Notes: generated by a model from the sequence alone, not told the origin. Numbered from the stretch's first letter, positions 32,654 through 42,675 are shown. The stretch: 64,000 bases of DNA from an uncultured Erysipelotrichaceae bacterium (GCA_902766005.1 CACXCB010000081.1:1-64000), one strand, 5' to 3'. Made by a program: numbers and translations.

Positions 32654-33832
32654 TTATTCTCCTTCTTCAAATATGATAATATCGCCATCCTTGACACATT
32701 CAAGGATCATCTGTTCTTTTTCACGGATATGGCCGATGAGATTTCTTAAACCGTCATTTTTCAAAGGCATCAATGCAATATGAATCTCTCCTGCATAATG
32801 CTTATAGTTATCGTTCATGACAAGTACATCGCCAACTTCAAAATACTCCTTGTCAGATTTTCTCGGTACAAATGTTTTATCTTTATAAAGCATTCTCGGC
32901 CCACGTGAGCGCCAAATCCATTCCGAGCTGTCGCCCACATCCACATGTGGAAAGAAACGGAAGAGATCCTCTCTTTCCAGATCCGTGATCTTCTCATCCG
33001 GTACGACTTTGATCTTCTTTTGTGAAAAATCGTCAAAGGATTTTCCCATAGCACTTAACAGTTTCGCAAACGGATTATCCTGTTGTACATCTTTTTTTCT
33101 TACGGCTTCCTGAATTGCTTTGAATTCATTTTCTGAAGCAAAGGCATTACCGATGAAGATATCCGTCACGTTGTCTGTCGCCAACATAATTCTGACCTGC
33201 AAATCAATCGGAAGGTCTCTCAACCTTTCCACTGTCGGTAATCCGTATACCGCATCCCATACCCCATGGCTGTTATCTGCATGTGAAGAGATAAATGCCC
33301 CGATCCGGCATCCTGTCTTAGCAAGCATCTGATTCATATCCAGAAACTTCTGCCATTGAAATCCGGAATACGGCAAAGGATAAAAATTATGACAGAACAA
33401 CAGGCGATCTCTTTGTACGCCATGATCCAGAAGCTTTTGTGCATAATCAAAGGAAATCATGGAAGCATTGAACTCGATTTTAATGCCATATGGATTCAAC
33501 AGAAGTTTTGCGTCTCCTTCCAACCCGAACGATAAATCCATACGGATGATGTCACATCCGATATCATGGAATACTGACAGATCATCTGTCGAAGCACCCA
33601 TGCGCTTAAAACAATCCGGATTGACATCCAGAGATACCTGCATATTACAGGTGTGGGCAGCATGGATAAAATCCCTGAAATAGGCAAGCACCTCTTCTTT
33701 TGTTCCTTCCACAGAAAACATGCTTGAAAAAACCCTTGTAAATCCATATTTTGAAGCCAGCTGCAAGTAGCTTGTAATATCCTCAAGAGAATCTATGTCC
33801 GGATAAACCGATACGCCCAATACAGGATCCAT
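32654..33832 (-). CDS. mupG: MupG-family 6-phospho-N-acetylmuramidase (DUF871)
   Basis: The 392-residue cytoplasmic protein has the two-domain DUF871 architecture. The N-terminal TIM barrel contains LGVSVYPD, FTRVFSSMFSVEG, DVNPDCF, IRMDLSFG, IEFNAS and CHNFYPLPYSG. The C-terminal cyclophilin-like domain contains GDSSEWIWRSRGPR and DVLVMNDNYKHYAGE. MupG cleaves MurNAc-6-phosphate-GlcNAc during cell wall recycling. No MurNAc PTS or etherase is in the window. It is the first gene of a pair with malic enzyme. Confidence 0.9.
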   Translation of the reverse strand: MDPVLGVSVYPDIDSLEDITSYLQLASKYGFTRVFSSMFSVEGTKEEVLAYFRDFIHAAHTCNMQVSLDVNPDCFKRMGASTDDLSVFHDIGCDIIRMDLSFGLEGDAKLLLNPYGIKIEFNASMISFDYAQKLLDHGVQRDRLLFCHNFYPLPYSGFQWQKFLDMNQMLAKTGCRIGAFISSHADNSHGVWDAVYGLPTVERLRDLPIDLQVRIMLATDNVTDIFIGNAFASENEFKAIQEAVRKKDVQQDNPFAKLLSAMGKSFDDFSQKKIKVVPDEKITDLEREDLFRFFPHVDVGDSSEWIWRSRGPRMLYKDKTFVPRKSDKEYFEVGDVLVMNDNYKHYAGEIHIALMPLKNDGLRNLIGHIREKEQMILECVKDGDIIIFEEGE

Positions 33833-33890
33833 TTTTCACCTTCCTTAATTCCTCAAAAATGATAAATGGTAAACCGAAAAGTTTCAATAA

Positions 33891-33914
33891 AAAACTCCTT
33901 TAATGAAGGAGTTT
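33891..33914 (-). terminator. terminator of the Aur1-like PAP2 gene
   Basis: AAAACTCCTT (33891-33900) pairs with GAAGGAGTTT (33905-33914). One arm covers the last codons of the gene. Confidence 0.75.
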
Positions 33915-34568
33915 TCTTGCATATTCGTAATTTGGCACACGTTCTCTTGTATAGAAGTATGTAACAATGGCATCTGCTGCATAGCCAAACAATACACCGG
34001 CAACCACATCGATAAAGCTGTGCTGCTTCATAAACATTGTGGAGATGATAATCATGAAGTTCATGAAGGATAATGCATATCTTCCTTTCCTGCTCTCGAT
34101 ATTTCTCATCCATGAATAATTCATGATCACGCATCCGACAACGTGAATCGACGGACACACATTCTTGTTGTCATCAATTGTATACAGGAATCTTGTCGCT
34201 ATTGCGAAAATATCATTCCCCTCTACAACTGAAGGTCTCAGATTTACAGCGTTCGGCAAGAACAGGAATACCGCCAATGCCGCCCAGAGTCCGACTAATA
34301 TCGCAGCCAATGTACGCCAGTATTCTTTCATATCCTTCTTGATGAAAAACAGATACGCCAGAACCAGGGCGAACTGGATATGCCACATACAATACGGCAC
34401 TATCATATACTTACAAAACGGGATCACATCATCCAGCGGGTGATGAAGCCATACCACCGGTTTTAAATCCAGCTTTTGTTCCCAGAAGAAGGCTACGATA
34501 TAAATCAGGAATAGAACAACTGTAGACAATATAGGTTTTTTCTTAAACGAATCTCTTATTTTTTCCAT
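33900..34568 (-). CDS. PAP2-superfamily membrane protein, Aur1/SMS-like
   Basis: The 222-residue protein has about six membrane spans. The PAP2 core is recognisable but variant: CPSIHV replaces PSGH, and MKQHSFIDVVAG provides the final His/Asp motif. A canonical KX6RP motif is not seen. This CPSxH...KQHSxxDV pattern resembles the lipid phosphotransferase branch (inositol phosphorylceramide or sphingomyelin synthase-like) more than simple phosphatases. Function is undetermined; it may transfer a phospho-headgroup between lipids. Confidence 0.75.
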   Translation of the reverse strand: MEKIRDSFKKKPILSTVVLFLIYIVAFFWEQKLDLKPVVWLHHPLDDVIPFCKYMIVPYCMWHIQFALVLAYLFFIKKDMKEYWRTLAAILVGLWAALAVFLFLPNAVNLRPSVVEGNDIFAIATRFLYTIDDNKNVCPSIHVVGCVIMNYSWMRNIESRKGRYALSFMNFMIIISTMFMKQHSFIDVVAGVLFGYAADAIVTYFYTRERVPNYEYARKLLH

Positions 34569-34663
34569 AGCTGTAATATCTTATACCTCATCAAATTAAA
34601 TGTCACGCTTTTCAACTCAAAATTAAACATTTCTTCAAAATTGTAAAAATGACAACGTTTTCA

Positions 34664-36325
34664 TCAAGCGACGACTTCATCATCCGATAAATCGCTGGTC
34701 AATCCGGTAACAGCAGATTTAGCAGCATTGCAGCAATGGTCCCCCATACGCTCAATCGTACCTAAAATATCAGAATATACAGATGCTGCAACATTCGAGC
34801 CACATTCTCCATTTGCCATTCTCTTGAAATGATGTGCTCTGTTATGTATTTCCATATCATCCAGCTGATGCTCCATCTGCAGGAGCTGTTCATACTGCTG
34901 ATAATCTTTTGTCATGAAGATTTCCGCAGTCTGATCAAACATCTGAATATACAAATCCAGCATATCATTCATTTCTTTTACAGCCGCATCACTGAATTCT
35001 CCGTCTTTAAAGACCATGTTAAAGAATTCGGAAAGGTTTACCGCAAGATCGCCGATACGCTCAAAATTCTTTACCGCATCCAGGGAGGCACGCACTTCAT
35101 TGATATCATCCAATGTCAGATTCGGTTTGACGGATAAACGGATCAGATAATCAGTAATCTTCTGATCAAAGCGGTTGGTAATGGCTTCTTTCTTATCCAG
35201 CTCTTCCTTGGCTTGGTCATCACCTTTTTCATTCAGGAAACGCACCGTCTCCGTAGTGTGAAAGCGCACCACATCGATCATCTTCAGAATTGCCTGTTTA
35301 GCGGCATTAACAGCTGCAGACGGAAGGATATTGGCGATTTCCTCGTCCATCTCTTCCACATCCACTTCAATTTCAGAAGGTTCTTCACCTGGAACAATCT
35401 TTCTGACAAAGGCAACAAGCTGTTTCGTAAATGGTAAAAACAGGAATGTTGTAACAAGTTTGAATACAATATTTGCCATTGCTATCTGCATCATCGGATT
35501 CAGATTTCCGAAAAGCGACTGAATGAGAGCTGCATAAGGCTTAAGCAATAACATACCGATAATTGTCGAAATTACATTCAATGTCGTATGCAAAGCGGCA
35601 GTTCTTTTTCCGGCTGTTGTTCCTCCGATAGCGGCGAGAATACCTGTCATCGTCGTACCGATGTTGGCGCCGAACATAAACGGCAAAGAAGCTGAGAATG
35701 TCAATGCACCAGCCTGATACAGTTTCTGAACAACACCGATGGTTGCTGCAGACGACTGTACGGCTGCCGTCAAGAGAATGCCTGTAATCAATGCCAGGAA
35801 TGGATTCTGACTCATTTTTAAGGCAATTGCTTCAAACTGAGGCAGTTCTTTTAATGCAGCTAAGGAATCACCCATGGCAGCCATACCGAAGAAGATCAAG
35901 CCGAATCCCAGAATGACGCTTCCTCCCTGGTTCAGTTTCTGTTTCTTGGCAAAACATATGAACATGGCGCCTAGGAAAATGATAAACATCGCATATTTGT
36001 CAATATTTACGGAAATCAGAAATGAAGTAGCCGTTGTACCGACAGTAGCACCGAGGATGATGCCTGCCGCCTGCTCCAGTGTCATCAGGCTGGCTCTTAC
36101 CAAGCTGATGGTAATCGCAGATGTCGCCGAAGAAGACTGCATGATAATTGTAATAATGATACCTATGCCGAATGCAGATAACGGATTTGAGGTATATTTA
36201 TTGATATAATCTCTTAACTTATCACCGGCTACGGCTTTCAAGCCGTCTCCCATGAATTTGATGCCGAACATGAATAAGCCGAAACCGCCCAGTATCATGC
36301 CCCAGTCCAAAGCTGCAAGTGTCAT
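34664..36325 (-). CDS. Na/Pi cotransporter family protein with C-terminal PhoU domain
   Basis: The 553-residue protein has two inverted Na/Pi repeats with signature MQSSSATSAITISLV and AAVQSSAATIGVV, eight or more membrane spans, and a C-terminal cytoplasmic PhoU-like helical domain (residues ~340-553, with RIGDLAVNLSEFF and IERMGDHCCNAA). Relatives (NptA/YjbB) move phosphate. The leader contains a yybP-ykoY-type riboswitch with terminator, unusual for this family and suggestive of metal-linked control. Confidence 0.9.
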   Translation of the reverse strand: MTLAALDWGMILGGFGLFMFGIKFMGDGLKAVAGDKLRDYINKYTSNPLSAFGIGIIITIIMQSSSATSAITISLVRASLMTLEQAAGIILGATVGTTATSFLISVNIDKYAMFIIFLGAMFICFAKKQKLNQGGSVILGFGLIFFGMAAMGDSLAALKELPQFEAIALKMSQNPFLALITGILLTAAVQSSAATIGVVQKLYQAGALTFSASLPFMFGANIGTTMTGILAAIGGTTAGKRTAALHTTLNVISTIIGMLLLKPYAALIQSLFGNLNPMMQIAMANIVFKLVTTFLFLPFTKQLVAFVRKIVPGEEPSEIEVDVEEMDEEIANILPSAAVNAAKQAILKMIDVVRFHTTETVRFLNEKGDDQAKEELDKKEAITNRFDQKITDYLIRLSVKPNLTLDDINEVRASLDAVKNFERIGDLAVNLSEFFNMVFKDGEFSDAAVKEMNDMLDLYIQMFDQTAEIFMTKDYQQYEQLLQMEHQLDDMEIHNRAHHFKRMANGECGSNVAASVYSDILGTIERMGDHCCNAAKSAVTGLTSDLSDDEVVA

Positions 36326-36340
36326 ATTTCCTCCCTTTGC

Positions 36341-36501
36341 AAAATAAAAACACAGCGTTGCTGTATCGAGTTAAAATATATCTTCACCCATATACAGCCC
36401 AAAAAAATGTTGTATATGAGTCTCACAATTGAAAGCTTGCCGAGCAGTAACTGCTGTGATGACGACTTTGCTACGTAGATATACGCCTGTTACTCCCTCA
36501 T
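36341..36501 (-). promoter_or_regulatory. yybP-ykoY (Mn2+) riboswitch-like leader with terminator
   Basis: On the minus strand P1 pairs ATGAG (about 36497-36501) with CTCAT (36416-36420). The conserved segments GGGAGTA, GTCGTCA (36460-36466) and GAGAC are in the order seen in yybP-ykoY aptamers. Downstream an expression platform is visible: CTGTAT can pair with ATACAG as antiterminator, or ACAGC-AAC-GCTGT (36352-36364) followed by GTTTTTATTTT terminates before the ribosome site. Recognition is by motif order from memory; a covariance search would settle it. Confidence 0.75.
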
Positions 36502-36600
36502 CGGCATCATTTTAACACATTACTTTTTATTATGGAATAATAATTTTGGTTTATGTTCAAACTGTCTGCATCAGGAATGATCACCTCCTCAATAGCGATC

Positions 36601-36641
36601 AGAAAAAGAACAGGCGGTGCTTCTTTCAACACCTCCCGTTC
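36601..36641 (-). terminator. terminator after gltD
   Basis: GAACAGGCGGTG (36608-36619) pairs with CACCTCCCGTTC (36630-36641) with one wobble and one mismatch; minus-strand T run follows. Confidence 0.8.
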
Positions 36642-36674
36642 AATCAGAAAGCAATATAGTTAAGTCCATTTTAC

Positions 36675-38126
36675 TTATAAAAGATTTGTATAGCCCATCA
36701 GCCACTCATCCACTTCCTTGGCACATTGAAGACCTTCCGCGATTGCCCATACAACGAGTGACTGTCCCCTGTGCATGTCACCAGCAGTGAAAATACCTTC
36801 TTTTGAAGTGGCGAATTTTCCCTGATCTGTCTTTACCGTGTTCCGTGCAGATAATTCTATGCCATTTGAAGAAACAAGTTCTTTTTCACAACCCGTAAAA
36901 CCTGCCGCAATAATCAACAGATCACAAGATATCACTTCCCTTTCTTCAGACGGAACAAGCCTTCCTTCTATAAAATGTACTTCTGCTGTTTCCGCTTCGA
37001 CAACTTTGTTATCCTCTTTGATCAGCCTTGTGATTGTATGGGAAAAAACACGCGGATCTTTTCCGAATACATGAACAGCCTCCTCCTGTCCATAATCCGT
37101 CTTCAGCACTTTCGGCCATTGTGGCCAGGGGTTATTCTCTGCTCTTTCTTTCGGAGGCATAGGCATCATTTCAATCTGTATGACGGAGCAGCATCCCTGA
37201 CGTATGCATGTTCCTACACAGTCATTGCCGGTATCTCCGCCTCCGAGAATGATCACATTTTTACCCTGTGCATTTACCTTCGGCAAATCCGGCAGGCATT
37301 TTGTTGCTGCTGTCAGAAAATCCACTGCCATGATCACACCGTCCGTACCTTCCATATTTTCAATTTCAGGAACTCTTGCCTGCTTGGCACCGCATGCAAG
37401 GATGACTGCATCAAACTGCTCGTAAATCTCTTTCAGACTGACATCCTTTCCCACATTGGTATTGGTCAAAAATTGTATTCCCGACTTTTCCATGAGCCTG
37501 CGCCGTCTTCTGATAACTTCCTTATCAAGTTTCATATTCGGAATGCCGTACATCAAAAGTCCGCCGATTTCATCCTCACGCTCAAATACGGTTACCGCAT
37601 GGCCGCGGTAGTTTAACCTTTGTGCTGCACTCATGCCTGCCGGTCCGCTTCCGATGACTGCGATTTTTTTATCCGACCGCTTCTTCGGTATCTGTGCCGT
37701 GATCAAATGATGATCAAAGCCGTATTCCGCAAGATACAGCTCGTTATCCCGTATTGTTACAGGGTTGTCATCCAATCCGTTAATACATGCTTTTTCACAC
37801 AATGCAGGGCATACCCTGCCGGTAAATTCCGGAAAGGGGTTTGTTTTGATCAGACGTCCGAGTGCATGTGCATCATTTTTACGATAAATGTGATCATTCC
37901 ATTCCGGTATCAGATTGTGAAGCGGACATCCTGTCACCATTCCGGCAAGACGCATTCCCGATTGGCACATAGGAACACCGCAATTCATGCATCTGGCTGC
38001 CTGTTCCCTGCGGTTTTCTTCTTTGCTGCCAAGACGTATTTCCTTAAAATCCAGAATTCTTTCTTCCGGGCTGCGCTCTTTATTTTCAAGACGGCTGTAT
38101 AACAGGAATCCATCTGCCTTTCCCAT
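36675..38126 (-). CDS. gltD: glutamate synthase small subunit
   Basis: The 483-residue flavoprotein subunit supplies electrons from NAD(P)H to GltB. Two N-terminal [4Fe-4S] cysteine sets are seen (RCMNCGVPMCQ...GCPLHN and CPALCEKACI), then the FAD site AVIGSGPAGMSAAQRL and the NAD(P) site IILGGGDTGNDCVG. Its ATG shares a base with the gltB stop (TGATG), so synthesis is coupled. Confidence 0.96.
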   Translation of the reverse strand: MGKADGFLLYSRLENKERSPEERILDFKEIRLGSKEENRREQAARCMNCGVPMCQSGMRLAGMVTGCPLHNLIPEWNDHIYRKNDAHALGRLIKTNPFPEFTGRVCPALCEKACINGLDDNPVTIRDNELYLAEYGFDHHLITAQIPKKRSDKKIAVIGSGPAGMSAAQRLNYRGHAVTVFEREDEIGGLLMYGIPNMKLDKEVIRRRRRLMEKSGIQFLTNTNVGKDVSLKEIYEQFDAVILACGAKQARVPEIENMEGTDGVIMAVDFLTAATKCLPDLPKVNAQGKNVIILGGGDTGNDCVGTCIRQGCCSVIQIEMMPMPPKERAENNPWPQWPKVLKTDYGQEEAVHVFGKDPRVFSHTITRLIKEDNKVVEAETAEVHFIEGRLVPSEEREVISCDLLIIAAGFTGCEKELVSSNGIELSARNTVKTDQGKFATSKEGIFTAGDMHRGQSLVVWAIAEGLQCAKEVDEWLMGYTNLL

Positions 38127-41100
38127 CAGTATTCCCTCCTTTCGAGTACCAGGTCATGAAATGCTTCCATTTCAGCGTCATCACTCTGCATTCCCTGTTC
38201 TTCGTAATGTGTTATTTTTTCAATCATTGCTTGATATGCGTCCGGCACAATCTTCTTGAAACGGGGAATCCATTCATCTGGTGCGGATAGTATCTTTTTT
38301 GCAAGAGGCGATCCCGTCTCCCTGACATAATCTTCCAGAATCTCAACCAGCTTGTGTGCATCATATTTTTCATTCAGCTCTTTGATTGACGGTTCACCCC
38401 GGGAAATATTCCTGTACAAAGTATGATGTTCATCCAGCACATACGCAATTCCCCCGCTCATTCCTGCCGCAAAGTTCTTTCCTGTCTCGCCGAGAATTAC
38501 CGCAATTCCTCCGGTCATATATTCCAGGGCATGGTCACCACACCCCTCGCATACAGCTTTAGCCCCGCTGTTTCGTACACAGAACCTCTCTCCTGCCTTT
38601 CCCGCAAAATATGCCGTGCCGGAAGTTGCACCATACAGGGCGACATTTCCGATGATGATGTTCTCTTTCCAGACATATATCGCTTTAGCATCGGGAGCAA
38701 TGATGATCCTTCCTCCTGAAAGTCCTTTTCCGACATAATCATTTGCGTCGCCATGAAGTCGAAGCGTCAACCCCTTGGGAATAAATGCCCCGAAAGACTG
38801 TCCTGCACTGCCCGTGCATTCAACCGTGTATGTATCGTCTGAAAGTTTCTCTTGATGCTCACGGACAATCCTTGAACCAAGAAGAGTTCCCACAGTTCTG
38901 TCTGATGCACGTAAAGATACGGTAATATGATGTGTTTTCGACTGATTTTTTTCTGCTTCAAACCACGGAATCAGCTTTTGCATATCGATTGTTTTTTCCA
39001 GTGCAAAATCAAAATTTTTTCCCGCAATATGATGTCCTTCCATATGTTCGCTCAAACGGAATGCATCCGCATATTCACTTTTGACTTCCAGAAGATCTGT
39101 CCGTCCGATCAGTTCATCGATCGTTCGGATTCCTAACGAAGCCATGATCTGCCTTACATCTTCCGCAATCAAATTCATGTAATTCATCACGTATTCCGGT
39201 TTTCCCCTGAACCGCTTGCGCAGCTCTTCATTTTGGGTAGCTATACCGACAGGACACGTATCTTTGGAACAGACCCGCATCATGAGACAGCCTAACGAAA
39301 CCAACGCTCCTGTAGCAAATCCGAATTCCTCCGCACCGAAAAGTGCTGCGATGACAACATCGCGTCCGCACATCAGCTTTCCGTCTGTCTGCAAAATCAC
39401 CCTGTCCCTGAGATTATTGTTAATGAGTTCACGATGTGCTTCCATGATGCCGAGTTCCCATGGAAGTCCGGCGTGATGAATGGAACTATATGGAGCAGCA
39501 CCTGTTCCTCCGTCATGCCCCGATATCAGAATGACCTGGGCACCAGCTTTTGCTACACCGCATGCAATTGTACCGATTCCCTTTTCACTGACAAGCTTGA
39601 CGGATATCCGTGCATCTGTATTTGCATTTTTCAGATCATAGATCAGTTGTGCCAGATCTTCAATCGAATAAATGTCATGATGAGGCGGTGGTGAAATCAG
39701 TGATACTCCGGGTGTGGAATATCTTGTTTTGGCTACCCATGGATACACTTTGTTTCCGGGCAGATGCCCTCCTTCGCCGGGCTTGGCCCCCTGTGCCATC
39801 TTAATCTGAATTTCTTTGGCACTGTTAAGATACTCGGCAGTTACGCCGAATCGTCCGGAGGCAATCTGTTTGACTTTGGAATTATAAATCGTGTTAAATC
39901 TGGCAGGATCTTCCCCTCCTTCACCTGTATTGGAACGTGCTTGCAGGCGGTTCATTGCTTCTGCCAATGCCATATGTGCTTCTTTTGAAATCGACCCGAA
40001 GGACATTGCTCCTGTATTGAAACGTTTGACAATCTCACTTGCCGATTCAACCTCCTCAATCGCAATCGGTTCACAATCCGTGCGGAAAGATACCGTATCA
40101 CGCAGATGATGCGGTTTCATTTTCTCAAGCAATGCCGTATATTCCTGATAGTCTTTATATTCCCCCGTTCTTGCTGCTTTCTGCAAAGCGATGATGACTT
40201 CCGGTGAATAAAGATGTTCATTTGCACCTTCATGACTGCGCAAGCCATGCACTCCGATGCTGTCGAGTGTTGTATCAACCGAAAATCCAAGCGGGTCAAA
40301 TGCATGCTCATGACGATACAGAATATCCGCTTCAATATCCTTCAACGACACATTTCCTGCATCGGAAACCGTCCCGGTAAAATAAGTATCAATTACCTCC
40401 TGACACAATCCCAACGATTCAAATATCTTGGCAGACTGATAGGACTGGATTGTGGATACTCCCATCTTGGCAGCGATTTTTGTAATCCCGTCACGAACAG
40501 CAGCATTATAGTCGTCAATTGCCGTATGATAATCTTTATCCAGAATACCAAGATCAATCAGTTCCACGATGCATTCCTGTGCAAGATAAGGATGGATTGC
40601 CTTTGCCCCGAATCCAAGAAGAGCCGCACAATGGTGTACCGTCAAAGGATCACCGCTTTCAACAATCAGCGAAAGTTGTGTGCATTTCTTGGTCAGGACC
40701 ATATGATGTTCCACTGCCGATACAGCCAGAAGACTGGGAATCGGAAGATGATTTTCATCCACTCCGCGATCACTCAAGACAAGGATGTTCGCACCGTTTG
40801 TATAAGCTCTGTCACAACTGAAGCAGAGCTGTTCAACCGCTTTCTTCAATGAGGTATTCCGATAATACAACATGCTGATAACAGCACACTTCAGATTGGG
40901 ACTGTTTAATGCCTTGATCTTCATCATATCTGTCCCGGTAAGAATCGGATTGGTGATTTCAAGAACAGCACAGTTTTCCCCTGTCTCTTTGAGAAGATTG
41001 CCTTGCGAGCCAAGATATACAGTCGTATCCGTAACGACCTTTTCACGAATCGAATCGATCGGCGGATTTGTTACCTGGGCAAACCGCTGATAAAAGTAAT

Positions 41101-42613
41101 GGAACAATTTTTCACAATGTCCTGTAAACAGGGCAAGAGGAATATCCCGTCCCATAGATCCTGTCGGTTCTGCACCCGATTCTGCCATACTGTAAAGAAT
41201 ATCCTTCACATCTTCATACGTATATCCGAAAACTTTATACAATTTGTCTCTCATTTCCTGCGTATGTGAAGGAAGCTTATGGTTGGGAATCGGCAGATCT
41301 GCCAAATGTTTCAGATGCATGCTCAGCCATTCCCCGTAAGGATGTGAAGAGATGTACATGTTCTTGTACTCATCATCATCTATGATTTTTTTCTGGATTG
41401 TATCAACCAGCAGAATTTTTCCCGGCATAAGCCTGGATTTTTTTACAATATGCGCTTCATCAAATTGCAGGACACCTACTTCCGAAGACAGAATCAGACG
41501 CTGATCATCCGTCACATAATAGCGTGCCGGCCGAAGGCCGTTCCTGTCCAGACATGCACCTACTCTTTCACCATCTGTAAAAATGATTGCAGCAGGACCG
41601 TCCCAAGGTTCCATCATCGTTGCATAATAATGATAAAAATCCCTCTTATCCTGGGTTATGGAGTCGTTGTTTTTCCATGGTTCCGGGATCATGATCATCA
41701 ATGCCAGGGGCAGATCAATCCCGCTCATGTACATAAACTCTAATGTATTGTCAACCATCGCCGAGTCTGATCCCTCATCATTAATGACGGGATATATGCG
41801 ATCGATATACGGTTCAAGATATTCGGAGTACATCGTCTCTTCACGTGCAAGCATGCGGTCATGATTGCCGGAGATGGTATTGATTTCACCATTATGAGCA
41901 ATCATCCTGTAAGGATGTGCACGGTTCCAGCTCGGATTGGTATTCGTGGAAAAACGTGAATGGACAATGGCAATCGCCGTTTCATAATCAGGATCCTGAA
42001 GATCGAGATAAAACGACCGCAGCTGATCCACCAGAAACATGCCCTTATAGACAATCGTCCTGGAGGAAAGAGAGACAATATACGTACTGTCATTTCCCTG
42101 TTCAAATTCCCTTCTTGTCACATAAAGCAAACGGTCAAATTCCAATCCGGGATGTATTTCCGAAGGTCTTTCCACAAATACCTGTCGTATAAAAGGCATA
42201 CTGTCATACGCTTTTTTTCCAAGTATATCTTTGTTTACAGGCACGGTTCTCCATCCCAGTATTTTCATCCCGTATTTTTCTGCGATGACTTCAAACATCC
42301 TTTCGGAGATCACGCGTGAAACCCTATCTTTCCGGAAGAAGAACATGCCGATGCCGTAATCTTTTTCATCCGGAAGCGAAAACCCTTCCTCTTTCGCTGT
42401 TTTGGAAAAAAAGCGATGTGAAATCTGTAAAAGAATGCCAACACCGTCTCCGACTTCTCCGCTTGCATCTTTTCCTGCGCGATGACCGAGGTTTTCAACA
42501 ATACACAACGCATCATTCAATGCGGCATTTGTCTTTCGGCCGTCAATATTGACAACCGCCCCGATGCCGCAGGAATCATGATCCATCATTTTTATTCTGT
42601 TTCTCTGATCCAT
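38126..42613 (-). CDS. gltB: glutamate synthase large subunit
   Basis: The 1495-residue enzyme makes two glutamates from glutamine and 2-oxoglutarate. A short propeptide precedes the nucleophile Cys in MMDHDSCGIGAVV. The glutamine amidotransferase domain, central domain, FMN-binding synthase domain (SGHDGGTGAAPYSSIHHAG, [3Fe-4S] cysteines in CSKDTCPVGIA) and C-terminal GXGXG beta-helix (GDANDYVGKGLSGG) are all present at full length. GGGAGG lies just upstream of the ATG. It is co-directional with the ANTAR gene and glnA. Confidence 0.97.
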   Translation of the reverse strand: MDQRNRIKMMDHDSCGIGAVVNIDGRKTNAALNDALCIVENLGHRAGKDASGEVGDGVGILLQISHRFFSKTAKEEGFSLPDEKDYGIGMFFFRKDRVSRVISERMFEVIAEKYGMKILGWRTVPVNKDILGKKAYDSMPFIRQVFVERPSEIHPGLEFDRLLYVTRREFEQGNDSTYIVSLSSRTIVYKGMFLVDQLRSFYLDLQDPDYETAIAIVHSRFSTNTNPSWNRAHPYRMIAHNGEINTISGNHDRMLAREETMYSEYLEPYIDRIYPVINDEGSDSAMVDNTLEFMYMSGIDLPLALMIMIPEPWKNNDSITQDKRDFYHYYATMMEPWDGPAAIIFTDGERVGACLDRNGLRPARYYVTDDQRLILSSEVGVLQFDEAHIVKKSRLMPGKILLVDTIQKKIIDDDEYKNMYISSHPYGEWLSMHLKHLADLPIPNHKLPSHTQEMRDKLYKVFGYTYEDVKDILYSMAESGAEPTGSMGRDIPLALFTGHCEKLFHYFYQRFAQVTNPPIDSIREKVVTDTTVYLGSQGNLLKETGENCAVLEITNPILTGTDMMKIKALNSPNLKCAVISMLYYRNTSLKKAVEQLCFSCDRAYTNGANILVLSDRGVDENHLPIPSLLAVSAVEHHMVLTKKCTQLSLIVESGDPLTVHHCAALLGFGAKAIHPYLAQECIVELIDLGILDKDYHTAIDDYNAAVRDGITKIAAKMGVSTIQSYQSAKIFESLGLCQEVIDTYFTGTVSDAGNVSLKDIEADILYRHEHAFDPLGFSVDTTLDSIGVHGLRSHEGANEHLYSPEVIIALQKAARTGEYKDYQEYTALLEKMKPHHLRDTVSFRTDCEPIAIEEVESASEIVKRFNTGAMSFGSISKEAHMALAEAMNRLQARSNTGEGGEDPARFNTIYNSKVKQIASGRFGVTAEYLNSAKEIQIKMAQGAKPGEGGHLPGNKVYPWVAKTRYSTPGVSLISPPPHHDIYSIEDLAQLIYDLKNANTDARISVKLVSEKGIGTIACGVAKAGAQVILISGHDGGTGAAPYSSIHHAGLPWELGIMEAHRELINNNLRDRVILQTDGKLMCGRDVVIAALFGAEEFGFATGALVSLGCLMMRVCSKDTCPVGIATQNEELRKRFRGKPEYVMNYMNLIAEDVRQIMASLGIRTIDELIGRTDLLEVKSEYADAFRLSEHMEGHHIAGKNFDFALEKTIDMQKLIPWFEAEKNQSKTHHITVSLRASDRTVGTLLGSRIVREHQEKLSDDTYTVECTGSAGQSFGAFIPKGLTLRLHGDANDYVGKGLSGGRIIIAPDAKAIYVWKENIIIGNVALYGATSGTAYFAGKAGERFCVRNSGAKAVCEGCGDHALEYMTGGIAVILGETGKNFAAGMSGGIAYVLDEHHTLYRNISRGEPSIKELNEKYDAHKLVEILEDYVRETGSPLAKKILSAPDEWIPRFKKIVPDAYQAMIEKITHYEEQGMQSDDAEMEAFHDLVLERREY

Positions 42614-42646
42614 TTCATACCTCCCTGGACAAGTTGTTAAAAGACA

Positions 42647-42674
42647 AATTCCGGGATCACATGATCCCGGAATT
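42647..42674 (-). terminator. strong hairpin between ANTAR gene and gltB (terminator or attenuator)
   Basis: AATTCCGGGATCA (42647-42659) is perfectly complementary to TGATCCCGGAATT (42662-42674). The minus strand continues with TTTGTCTTTTAAC. It begins one base after the ANTAR stop codon and lies 34 nt before gltB, so it could limit read-through from glnA-ANTAR into gltBD or be a regulated attenuator. Confidence 0.65.
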
Positions 42675-42675
42675 C

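Noticed and set aside
36560-36595. Orphan perfect Shine-Dalgarno (minus strand GAGGAGGTGATC, 36579-36590) as start of a small gene
   Set aside because: The nearest ATG gives only a four-codon ORF, and the longer frame would need a GTG inside the ribosome site; no coding support.
40214-40852. Long open frame opposite gltB
   Set aside because: It is antisense to a full-length conserved gene, has no ribosome site and its protein shows no family features.
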